Source: Epiperipatus broadwayi (lineage: Eukaryota > Onychophora > Udeonychophora > Euonychophora > Peripatidae). From it: a stretch of DNA of 64,000 nucleotides. Shown here one piece after another: positions 36,600 through 47,469 of the stretch (within the stretch, counting starts at the first letter, position 1; every line of letters begins with the position of its first letter). Made by a program: the position numbers and the translations under genes. Location: positions 4,230,972-4,294,971 of the forward strand of contig JAQFVV010006199.1 of NCBI GenBank assembly GCA_028023455.1, read 5' to 3'. Under the pieces are notes generated by a model, which saw nothing but the letters and a program-made list of their open reading frames with translations, did not search any database and was not told the DNA's origin.

Positions 36600-39170
36600 T
36601 TTTTGTTAAAAAAGAATATAATTTACATTTGTTTATATTTCATTTTAAAATTTGGAGTTTATTGTAGAATTCACACAAAAAAAGATCAGAAAGATTCATT
36701 TTTGTTCTCATTATTTAAAATTCTACTGATAAAATAGGTTAATACAACCTGATGTTTTTAAATATTTAAAATTTTAATGTATATGCCAGATTTAACTTGG
36801 GGATGTTTGAATAGAGAAGGATTTGAATACAGTGTTTTATGTTCATTTAATTATTTACAAATTATATTAATGAATAAATAGTGATCAATTATTTGATTAC
36901 ATTTTTTTGTCATTGTATATTCTCTTTGAAATCTCAGGAGGATATTTCAAACCTCTCCTTCAGTTTTATGTAGTATTATCATCTTGCAACACATTTTTTT
37001 TACTTTCATACACATTTTTTATTATTTTTATTGATTCTATACAGTAATAGACTATTAATTATTCATATATTAATGAAACCTAGAATTGTATATTTTTATC
37101 TGGTTATGACTTTATTGCAAACATCGTTTGTCTGTTCTGTCATATTTTTTTATTATTACTTTCATAGACTTTTATTATAAACCTATAAATTTAGAGTTAA
37201 TTTTAAATCTGGTGACTGTCTAATTATTTTTTTTGAATGTGCAAGCTAATTTTAATACTTGAAGTTTGATCCAAGATCAAACACATTTTAGTAAGTGAAA
37301 TAGAATTAGATATATTTATATTTTATACATCCTTATTTAATCTGATTAAGTATAAATTTTATATTTGTTACTGCATTTAAAAATTTGTTTACTTATCTAA
37401 GTCAATATTACTGGTAGAAATAATTTCATTAGTTCAGAGTTGATTATTTATTTGCCTATCTTGTCCAGTTGCAAAAATCTTAAAATAGATTTTATTCTAT
37501 CATTAGTCAGAATGATCTGTCTTAATTATCTTTAAACTTCTTTGAAGTGGAGATCATAAATTTTATGAACTAGTATAACATAATATTATCTTTGGCTTGC
37601 ATAACTACCAATTATCATCATATATAATTTAATTGTTATAAAATCCATTTTTATAATTGATTGATTGAAGATTTAAATAGATGAATAATATCAGTGATTG
37701 TAAGTCAGTAAATATCCAATAGAAACTTAGGGTATATTTTATATAATGTGATTGGGTACTGTAAAATGTAAAATTCTCTAATAGATTTATTGATAGTAAA
37801 TTCTTGTGGAGTGTTTCATTTTAGAATATAACTGAAGCAATAATTGCATGTCAATCTAATGTAGAGTATGAATAAAATGTTTATATTATATTTAACACTT
37901 TATTAAAATAGATATAAAACTGTGTAAAGGTTTATTTCATTTAAACATTATAAATATTGTGTAGTTTTCAAAATGTAATTATATTTATTTAGATACTAGT
38001 TGACTTAAATAGAATGTCATTAAATATTAAAGTAAATTTTGCATTACTATAAATAATATTAGATCAGTAGAGTATGTCAGAATTTAGTTGTTTATTGATT
38101 CGAATTTAGTTTTATTCAATTATCAATCAAATAGATATCTTAAGCATACATTACTGTTTAGGGCAATGATAGATGATTTCACTGCTTATTGCAGTTTACT
38201 TTGGAATAGTGAATAGATCTGTTGATGTTTAAGGTGATGACCTTGTTTGCTTTATTTCATTTTAAATTCTATCTAAATTATACTTTAATAAAGATTGTTA
38301 GTATTTTATGATAGTGCAGTTGACAATTTAAATAATTATGTATGGAAAATATTGTTATTGCCTAATGTGACCAATAACTGAGTTAAATAATTTTACACGT
38401 TTTAACAGAGTTACTATTTGTTAATTCATGTTTTGCTCTGTGATAAATAATATAAATCTTAAGGGCATTTATTCATGATATTTTATTCCTATAGTGTCAG
38501 TAATAAGTGATTGACTAAAAATTTACAGGTCAATTTCTTTTATTTTATGACAGTTATCGACTGAACAAATGTAGGGAGGTAGTGAGATAGAAAATCCATT
38601 ATTATTGTGACAAAGTAGCTACCCAATTCTAGATGATGATGATCATGTACAAGTAGCAATTATTACAAAATGCCAAATCAACTTTAGAGCTGTTATAAAA
38701 TGACATTCCACATTTAGACTAAATCTATATTATTGTGAATGATGTTTCAATTCTGAGACATAGTAAATTTTTTATATTATTCCATATTATAATCAATAGT
38801 TCATTACATTATGGTGACCAATAATTAGGATATGTTTTGATCAGATTGTATTGGTCATTTTCCCAGCATCATCATTTTTTATCATGTTATAAAATGGCGT
38901 ACCAACTCGAGCTCAATTATCCAATTAAAGATCCAAGTTTAAGTTTCATATACATGCTAAAATATGATAATGTATTTATATGCATTAAGATAGTTTTATA
39001 GCTGATGATATGATATCAAAGGGTTTAAATAAGATATTGGAGTTTTATTGTTGTTGTTGTTCTTTATGGATTTTGTTGGCAGCTGGAAGGTTGAATTGGG
39101 TAGATATATTTTATGAAAGAATAATTAAAGCCAAAGTATTTTATAATTTATTCTGATAAAAAAAGGGATG
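36600..39170. other. AT-rich DNA without recognised genes
   Basis: No feature was supported. A G+C-richer spot at 38190-38240 has an acceptor-like TTTCACTGCTTATTGCAG, but the following frames close within 12 codons. Confidence 0.45.
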
Positions 39171-39203
39171 GATATTTTATTTGATATAAAATAATAATTA
39201 AGG

Positions 39204-40400
39204 ATGGAAACCAATAAGGTAGAAGGATTATTAGAATCTGAATGATTCTCTTTCAAATACTGAGAGAATTGATGAATAATAAATTTAGAGATAATCAAGA
39301 GGTAAGAGAAGATATGAATAATAAATTTGGTGATATGGATAATAAATTGAATGATATGAGTAGAGATGTGGATAATAAATTTAGAGATATAATTAAAAAT
39401 ACAGAACTAAGAGAAGAGGTAAATATCAAAATTGATTTATGTAAAATTTAATTTAATGCTATTAATGTGAGGTTTGATGAATTCAAATACAACTCAATTG
39501 AAGAAAACTGATGATAAGTACAATCATAGATTCAATGAATTGAGTGATCAAATAGATAAGTCACAGAGTTACATAGAAGTCAGACTTAACATTTTAGATG
39601 ATGAAGTTAAAAACTGTAAAATTGAGTATCAAAATTTGAAGAAAAGGTACTTCAAAATTGAACAAACTTATGAGAATGCTCAGAAAGCATCAACATTAAA
39701 GATAAGTGATATTAGAAAGGAGTTAAAAGATATTCAGATTTATATGAAGGTAGAATGTAAAGAAGCAAAAGTAGAAAATTATAAAGTGTTGGAACAAGTG
39801 CCTTTAGAAACCGTAATAATGGTTGAAAGCTTTGAAAAGGTAAAAATAAATTGTTCTGATGGTTTAATAGAAATGAAGTATGTAAATGAGCAGAAAAGCC
39901 TAGATATGAAGCTTTAAAATATTGTGCTGTTACAACAAAATAAAGCAGTAAGGATTGAAGATAGTCAAAGAATTATAAATGAAGTGTTGTTGAAAAATAA
40001 ATTTAAGGCCCAAGAAATTGAACATTTGGAAGATAAATTTGGGAACAATATAGATTATAAATGTGTAACACAAGGATATAAAAACATATATCATAGGGCA
40101 AAGGAAAGGTGAAAAATAAGTAGTAAAAAAGTCATAGCTATAATGATAGAGGAAGAGAATATATATTATAGGAGTAAATTAAGCAATCATTCCAAGGAGA
40201 AGTTTACAGTAATGCAGTAAAAGGAAATAGGGGTAAACCCTCTGAAGAACAAATCAAAACTTTGTTTCGTAAGAAAACTTATAGTAAGGATAACTATATA
40301 GTAGATGATAATCACCTTTCTCTGTTATTTTATTCAGAAATATGAAAAATAGTTGAAAATTATATGGATAGAGGGAAAGCTTAATCCCAGTTTGATAAAT
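39204..40400 (+). pseudogene. Degenerate coiled-coil, gag-like coding relic
   Basis: Three consecutive open pieces (39242-39451, 39474-39917, 39924-40112) and a fourth near 40199-40345 lie in shifting frames on one strand. All are rich in Lys, Glu, Asp, Asn and Ile with heptad-like spacing. The first repeats MNNKFRDNQEV, MNNKFGDMDNK, VDNKFRD. The second contains FNELSDQIDKSQSYIEVRLN and LKKRYFKIEQTYENAQKAS. Such repeated 'NKF-D' coiled coils resemble the N-terminal region of gag proteins in some animal Ty3/gypsy elements, but no capsid, zinc knuckle or polymerase was found. The final piece contains GNRGKPSEEQIKTLFRKKTY. A decayed host coiled-coil gene is the alternative. Confidence 0.4.
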
Positions 40401-40689
40401 TTAGATAAAATGATTCCCTCACAGACCCATGATTTGATTAAGAATTTATGAATTTGTGTATGACTGGAAAATAAAAGATAATTATATAGGATTTTTTTAA
40501 ATTAGGGACTATATAGTGAGATGGATAATTAACTTCTTTTAAAAAAAATAATAATATAGTGAGACAAATAATAATTTTGGAGACAAGGTAAAACTATAAA
40601 AAAAAAAAATGAAAAAAATATTTATAGTCAAAATACTTTTAAAATTTTAATTATATATGATGCAAATACTATTTATTACACCTTATTAA

Positions 40690-41140
40690 ATTGACCAGTG
40701 GTGATGAATGGATGCAATCTATTTAGTTTTGTGGGATGGTAGAGTATATATGTAGTATGTTTTGAGATTCAAGCAATTGTCACAACATGTCTAAGTAAAG
40801 GAGTATTCCACTCATATTTAAATAAAATGATTAACAATCATAATGTATTTCTAATAATAAAGTGATTCAGAAATCTAAGCATTTATCTATAAATTTTATT
40901 AATTATAGCAACAAAATGGTGTCAACTTGTTCTGTTTAGTGCAATAATAAGAGTATGTCTGCAATATATTTTGAGTTTGAGCTTTGAAATTCAAGGTTTG
41001 AGCAATTGTCACAATAAATTTAAAAAAAGAAGCACTCATTTATATTTAAATAAAAAATATTTACCCTCAGAACATATTTTTAACAATGAAATGATTTGAA
41101 AATGTAAACATTTTCTTTGCATATAAGTTGCATTAATTAT
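40690..41140 (+). repeat. Diverged tandem duplication, ~230-bp period
   Basis: Two units share ordered words: CAAGCAATTGTCACAA (second unit TTTGAGCAATTGTCACAA), a CTCAT-TATATTTAAATAAAA tract, an ACA-AT-ATGTATTT segment, a GA-ATGATT-GAAA region, ATGCATTT-like words, and a final TTATTAATTATAG (second unit CATTAATTATCTAG). Divergence is substantial. No coding potential is visible. Confidence 0.5.
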
Positions 41141-42599
41141 CTAGGTACCATTATGATGAAGTGCTTTTGTGCCCCACATACTCTTCACATCTGCATCCAA
41201 CAGTTGTAAATACCATTAGACAAAATAACTTTTAATCCTGTATGAAGAGTTTTCTATTCAAAAATCATATATGAACATAAGTATAAAGTACTTTTTACAA
41301 CATTAACATCATTTTATGAGATCGATTTCATAATCTTAGATTAAATTATTAAAATTGTTTATTTTTAATACTGCTGCAGTTTTCAGTGTAAATTGATTAA
41401 CCTTTGATTACTCTGTGAAAATATCTATTTTTCTTAAGTTAATAATGCTGACATTCAGACTCAATGATCTTCATCATCATCATTTTATTTTAGCTAAAAC
41501 ATTTATGATAGTATCTTCCATGTGATATTTATTTAACTAAACTTTGTGATAAAATAATTGTTATTTTAATATAACATTTTATAATTAACACTTTTTAAAG
41601 CTATTTAAAAATCCCAGAAATAAAAATAATTTTTTATTAAATGATTATAAATAGTATATTTTTCAAATTCTTTTGTTTAGTCCAAATGTCATCTGTTAAT
41701 GCTTTGATTGGTTAATGTCTTTTGTTTAAAGTCAGTTAATAATCTTCTTCATTTGTTACAAACTGAAAAAGTTAATTAACAGTTTATTTATTTTGATATA
41801 AAATTATTTAGTTAAAAAAGTAGAAACTTCTTAATGACATAAAGTGCTCATTAAAATTTATAATGTAGCTTTAGAATTGAGATATAGAATGAACTATGTT
41901 GAGAGAGTGTCAATCAATATCAAATCACCATTGATGATAATCAAGTCTTATTGTTTGTTTGGACTATCATATGGAGTAGTAATCACAGACTGCTGTTATA
42001 TAAATAAGTGAGTTTCTAAAGAAGAGTCAAATTTAATTTTTCAAGAATTGATAATAATAAATTTATTTGAAAATATAGTGCGGGTGTTTAGGTATTTTCA
42101 CACTTATACATATTGGGTTAAGCTACTGCTTTTATGTACACATATTTTTTTATTATGGCTGCAAAATTTACAATTTTAAGTTGTATTTCTACTATTAGGT
42201 TGTTCTTTTCCCTTTTACTGTTACCCTTTTTAATACATAATTAGCAGGGGGGAAAAAATCAATATAAATGCTTGACTATTTAATCACTTTAAGAGAAAAA
42301 TAAAATCATCTTAATTAGATTGACCTTTCTAACCACATTTGAAGAATACAGATTAAAAATTATACATAATCATGCAAAAGATAATTATACTTGTACACTT
42401 GACATTATTTAAATCTTTAAAAGACAAATAAGAACATTTATTTATAAAATGAGATATTTAAGCATAAAAAAATCATTTAAACAAATTCAATTTTTAAAAA
42501 TATATTTTCAAGAATTTTGTCTAATTATATTTAAGATTAGCAATTTATAATTAATATCAAATTACATTAATTGGTTGGTGAAAATGCGGTTCTGATTAT

Positions 42600-42655
42600 C
42601 TTCGATATAAATTATAGAAATCTGGATCTTTTGAAGATGAGTGGTCTGCTGCCAT
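42600..42655 (-). CDS. Candidate first coding exon on the minus strand
   Basis: On the minus strand AAAGATGGCAGC gives an ATG in a good start context that also resembles a YY1 site, with an ETS-like AGGAAGT about 30 bases upstream. The frame reads MAADHSSSKDPDFYNLYR plus two bases (AG), then stops at a TAA if not spliced. If spliced after CGAAG, the leftover AG plus the G of the exon at 36011 makes Arg, in phase. However, the intron would start with ATAATC instead of GT, so the link is doubtful. It may equally be a short unlinked frame or a mutated exon of a pseudogene. Confidence 0.25.
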
Positions 42656-44318
42656 CTTTAAAATACTCGTATTACTTCCTTTTCTTTTTTTCAAATAATT
42701 TTTTAAATAAATAACATAAAACATGTAAGCAAATAAATCGCATTAAAAATATTGATTATAATTACTTTAAATATAAACACTTAGAATATATTCAAGATTT
42801 ACACACACACAATTATAGCATCATTTTTTGATCTAAGAATAACATCTCTAAATAAACATAAGACTTATCTCAGCATTATGATACTATCAAGAACATCTTC
42901 AATCTAAATTTTATCAAGCTTATTTAGCAATCAAATCATTTATTTTAATCAATTTATCTCTTATCTTTCTATGGAAGTCAATTTTTTTTTTTCTGTGTTT
43001 AAAAATTCTAAGACTATAGGATAGTATCAACCCAATCTTATCATTTTAAATTACTCTAACATGTTAATTTCATTTTTATATTTTGCCAAAATGTTTTTTA
43101 TTGATCATACTCGGAGCAAGATAATCTTTTTGTGCTACTTCAAACTGCATTATTTATTGATAGGATACTTTTAAAATCAATAAAATTATATTTTATTTCC
43201 ATTTTGTATCTCACTTTGAGATGTTAAGATTTTCCAACAATGTCAACATTTTAATGACTCTCATAAATTTAAAATTATGTTTCATTTTTCTGTAAATTTG
43301 ATAACAAAGCCAATAAAGACATATTACACTTTTTGAGAGTTGATTTTACCACAAAATAACTCTTGTTATTAAAATTATTTAAAGATTTTCAACATTATAA
43401 GATTTTAAATACATTTTATGTCATCAAAAACATGTGGACAGATATTCAGTGACTTATTGTTTGATAATAAAAAAAATACATTTTGAAAAAACTATCAAAA
43501 CAATTACAACTATATTGGAGTTTATTATTTTGCAATATAATACTAAAATTAATATTCAAAAATAAACCATGTTAAGGAAATGGCTAGCAACTGCAAATTT
43601 TCATCAGAGATAATTGATATTTATTGATTGCAATGCCTTTTTACCTAGTTAGATAAATAATTATATATTGTTATAGATTACATTATAGAATGATGATCAT
43701 GACTGACAATGGTTTGCAATTTTATGTAAAATATTGAATTATGGGATATTACACCTTTATATCTTGTTACATGCTAATAGTAGATTAGATAACAAGTATA
43801 TTAACAATTATATTTACATCATCAATCTTAACAATAATCATAAGACTTGCAGCAATTCATTTATGCTTTGTTCAATAAAACACAGCTTTTATAATATGAC
43901 ACACCTCTGATATGGACATCACCTTACAGTTTCTATGACAGAGTTATATTTTTAGAACACTGCTGAATATTAAAATTATCCTAACTATATATGTAACCAT
44001 ATTCAATTTACAAAGTGTTGAACATCTAGATTATATCAATGATGAACAAACACATGACTTCATTATAACATATATTACAGATAAATATTTGATATTAATA
44101 AAGAATGTCAAAAACTAAGCTTTTATATGAAAAAATTATTTATTGGTAAAATAAAAAAATATATATTGATATTATAATATAACAAATGATTATGACATTA
44201 CATATAAAGAATATGAGAATGAAGAACAAATATATCCAAACATTCTGTACTTTACATTTATTTCATTAACATGATGATTAAGATGATTTATTAGTGATTA
44301 TTAATTCTAAGTGGAGTG

Positions 44319-44319
<1 letters not shown>

Positions 44320-44358
<39 letters not shown>

Positions 44359-44380
44359 TGAGAGAAAGAGAGAGAAAGAG
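44320..44380 (+). repeat. Compound (AT)n(AG)n microsatellite
   Basis: About 21 bases of AT repeats run directly into roughly 40 bases of AG-rich repeats. They produce a spurious Arg/Glu-rich open frame at 44294-44482. Confidence 0.9.
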
Positions 44381-45488
44381 GAATATATTCATTTAAAGAA
44401 TATGCACAATAATCTCCTCCATATTCATTACTATAATACTAAATATATAATTATAAAAGAAGAAAATTACAACATGCCTTGAAAAAAAAATAGATTTAAC
44501 AAGCACAAAAAGAATATTAATAAAAAAAAAAATATTTAAAACTTTGAATAGAATTTATGATGCTTTCTCTCATAAAGCACTATTTAAGCCTTTATGTATA
44601 TATACACATATAATATTAAATCACCTCACATGCAGGGTGATTTAATATTTTATATTTATTTCAGTTTAATGTTAATCACTGAAATTATTTTTATATACAT
44701 ATATGTATACTACTTAGTGACGTTATAAAATATTTTGTATTCAAGCTCATTATGCCATACAGTTATTGATGGTAGGAAAGTCTAGAAGTTTGATATTAGA
44801 TCATGCATATTGTGTTTATTTATTTTTACTTTTTATCAAGACTTATTTGTACTTTTTATCAAGAAAAGTTTGCAATTGACTTATCAAACTATTACCAAGA
44901 CTTTTTAGATGTTTGAATATTATTTCAATACAACTCATAGTTCAGGCTTCAAAATTTTTGTTATGGATTCAGAAAACAAGGCAAGATTTCATTGAGATAT
45001 CCACTTGTTCATGATATTCCAATTTCAGGTATATGTATCTTACAGAATAATTTATTACTGAACTTAAAAAATCACAATATAGACACTAAACAAGGTGTAT
45101 ATTTGCTCCATAGCTAGCATGAAAAAGTATGGCTTATTTTTTTCTTTTCTGATACTGATAATTGTAAATTCTAATCATCATCAATTAACGTGATAGCATT
45201 ATAATTGAGTTTTTTAATTTTAAGTTAAAATCTTATCAGTCTTCCAATGATTGTTGTTATGAATAATGATATGTGATTAATATTACTTTTGAAGCTTTCA
45301 AAAAAAACTGATGAAAACTACATGATAAATTTCTGAAAAGTTTGTGTTAAATGTTGTTGCCATTTTTATAATTTCATTATTGGCTTATGTGACAAAAATA
45401 AAAATAACAAAGAAAAAATTTAACCTTTTTATTTTTATGAAATCATAACTTTATTAATTTAAATATTATAATAATATTATATTTAAGT

Positions 45489-46147
45489 TCAATGAAATAT
45501 AATATAAATCTTTATTATATAATAATAACAACTTGTAAATACATCACAGAAAAATTATATATATAAAAGCCTTTTTCGGTAATTCTCAATTTTTTTACCC
45601 TTTTCAATATGATACCTCGTACTAATACTAACACGTATATTACGTATATAGCGACATCTATTGACATTTTCTATAATTCACATTTTTATCATTTTATTTA
45701 TTTCCCCTTATATTACTTTCCATTCTTTATCCATTACCCAATCATTCATTAAATCAATTGACTTTTTGTAAATGTTCATTACCCAATCATTCATTAAATC
45801 AATTGACTTTTTGTAAATGTTCATACATGTATTTATATTATAATATAAATACATGTATGAACATTTACAAAAAGTCAATTGATTTAATGAATGATTGGGT
45901 AATGGATAAAGAATGGAAAGTAATATAAGGGGAAATAAATAAAATGATAAAAATGTGAATTATAGAAAATGTCAATAGATGTCGCTATATACGTAATATA
46001 CGTGTTAGTATTAGTACGAGGTATCATATTGAGAAGGGTAAAAAAATTGAGAATTACCGAAAAAGGCTTTTATATATATAATTTTTCTGTGATGTATTTA
46101 CAAGTTGTTATTATTATATAATAAAGATTTATATTATATTTCATTGA
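45489..46147. repeat. 659-bp near-perfect palindrome (foldback or MITE-like element)
   Basis: The left arm (45489-45840, 352 bp) is the reverse complement of the right arm (45841-46147, 307 bp), with no spacer at the centre. The only differences I can find are one substitution (at 46033, in a GAGAAGGG/GAAAAGGG context) and an exact 45-bp tandem duplication in the left arm (45735-45779 and 45780-45824). Unique sequence begins sharply at both outer ends. The arms contain several CpG-bearing words such as ACACGTATATTACG and GTCGCTATATACG, unusual for this window. No open frame is present. It could be a foldback transposon, a long-TIR MITE with no internal region, or a recent inverted duplication. 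I found no convincing target-site duplication. Confidence 0.9.
45735..45824 (+). repeat. Exact 45-bp tandem duplication inside the palindrome
   Basis: The unit starts TACCCAATCATTCATTAAAT and ends TGTAAATGTTCAT. It is present twice without a mismatch in the left arm but once in the right arm, which accounts exactly for the 45-bp difference in arm length. It therefore arose after the palindrome formed, or was lost from one arm. Confidence 0.95.
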
Positions 46148-46299
46148 TTATAAGATAAACAACATAAAGGAGTATTATTTCTTAGAAATATATTTAAATT
46201 ATTAAATTTTGGTGATAGGAGTGTTATCATTTATTAAAAGTTATAATTTTACAAACTTGTTTGGCATTAAAATAAATATTTTAAATTGTTCATTTTTTT

Positions 46300-47090
46300 A
46301 AATGTGTAAAACCTCTTTTTTCTTGTCTCTCTGATGGTTGCACACAATTCTCTTTTTCAATATATGCCAAAAAACATTGTTTTAACTTGCTAAGTACATT
46401 ATGATATATGATCCTGATAATTTAGACTTCCAGATAAATCATTCAACTTGGTTTCTAAAGAATGGCACACAAGCCTACTTCTTCCTTGTTTATATTTTTT
46501 GAGCCATCATATATAGAGTGTAGTTTTGGAAATTTCAGATACAAAAACTATTTTAAATGCTTCTTAGTATTGTCAGAAATGGCCATGCTTATAAAGTAAG
46601 GATTTCCACCATTTTTGAGAAACTCCTTTCAGAGTACAAAATAGCATTATAGGTTGCTCAAATGTTCTATGAAGCCTTCCCTGCCTTCCCTCCCCTCTCC
46701 ATCTATCCTTTCAGGAATTTTTTGATAATTCCTAAGCCTTGATAAGGAATACTTATATCTGAACTGAATCTTGCTTTATCATATATTTATTTAAGTTTTA
46801 TATCTAGCTCATCTTTAACATTTCCCTTATTTATAATTCTTTGATCTATCTCTATTCAATTAAGCCTTTCTATCATTTCTTTTTGAGTTCCCCTTAGGTC
46901 CTCACTACTAGAGATTTTGTTTTTTATTTAAATCTTAATCTTTAACATTCTTCTTTTCTCACATTTTGTAATTATATTTTTTTACACTTTCCTCAGCTTC
47001 TTCTATTTTCTTTTTTATCTATAAAATGACCTCATAGTTTCCTGAGATATAATATTAATCTCTTTTATTTTTTGTTCATGCTGAATGTAT
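46300..47090 (-). pseudogene. Fossil Ty3/gypsy-type gag (coiled coil plus capsid piece)
   Basis: On the minus strand, 47090 to about 46700 reads as a Lys/Glu-rich coiled coil in broken frames (words such as EEAESVKKYNYK and IEIDQRIINKGNVKDELD). It is followed at about 46640-46580 by TLKGVSQKWWKSLLYKHGHF and then EAFKIVFVSE and further hydrophilic sequence. The pattern L-L-G-A--WW-SL ... F--FK--F is the hallmark of the capsid N-terminal region in Ty3/gypsy gag polyproteins. Several stops are present. No zinc knuckle, protease, polymerase or LTR was found nearby. Confidence 0.5.
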
Positions 47091-47373
47091 ATATATATAT
47101 ATATATATTGTAACATAATTAAAGAGTTCAAAAGATATTACCATATCTGAGTAGTCCACAGAATGATTATATAAGAAATAATCATAAATTCAAAAATTAA
47201 ATGATGATCAAAAGATATTATTATATCTGAGTGAAGGAGTCCAAATATCAAGAATTATAAGCAAATTATTATAGCAATGTATTATAACTCAGGTATGCAG
47301 GCAGTAGATCTTATCCCCTTTCATTTCTTGGTTTGATGTTAAGTGCATGTTTAAACAAATACTAAGTGAATAT

Positions 47374-47460
47374 GGTCTAGCAGGGCGCCACTAGATTATC
47401 TGAATCTAGACACGGTTATATCTGATAACCTTTCACATGTACCGGGTTTGAATCCCTTCT
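47374..47460 (+). repeat. Possible tRNA-derived SINE fragment
   Basis: GGTCTAGCAGGGCG (A-box-like, 47374-47387) is followed by GGTTTGAATCC (B-box-like, 47444-47454). The 57-base gap holds an inverted ATTATCTGAATCTAGA-type stem. The patch is richer in G+C than its flanks. The spacing is longer than in a normal tRNA, as in some SINE heads. No tail or target-site duplication was identified. Confidence 0.3.
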
Positions 47461-47469
47461 TGGTACTTT

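Larger units (their letters stand above)
41150..45480. other. AT-rich DNA, otherwise unannotated
   Basis: Apart from the candidate exon near 42.6 kb and the microsatellite near 44.3 kb, no feature could be supported. Open frames are short and low in complexity. Confidence 0.45.
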
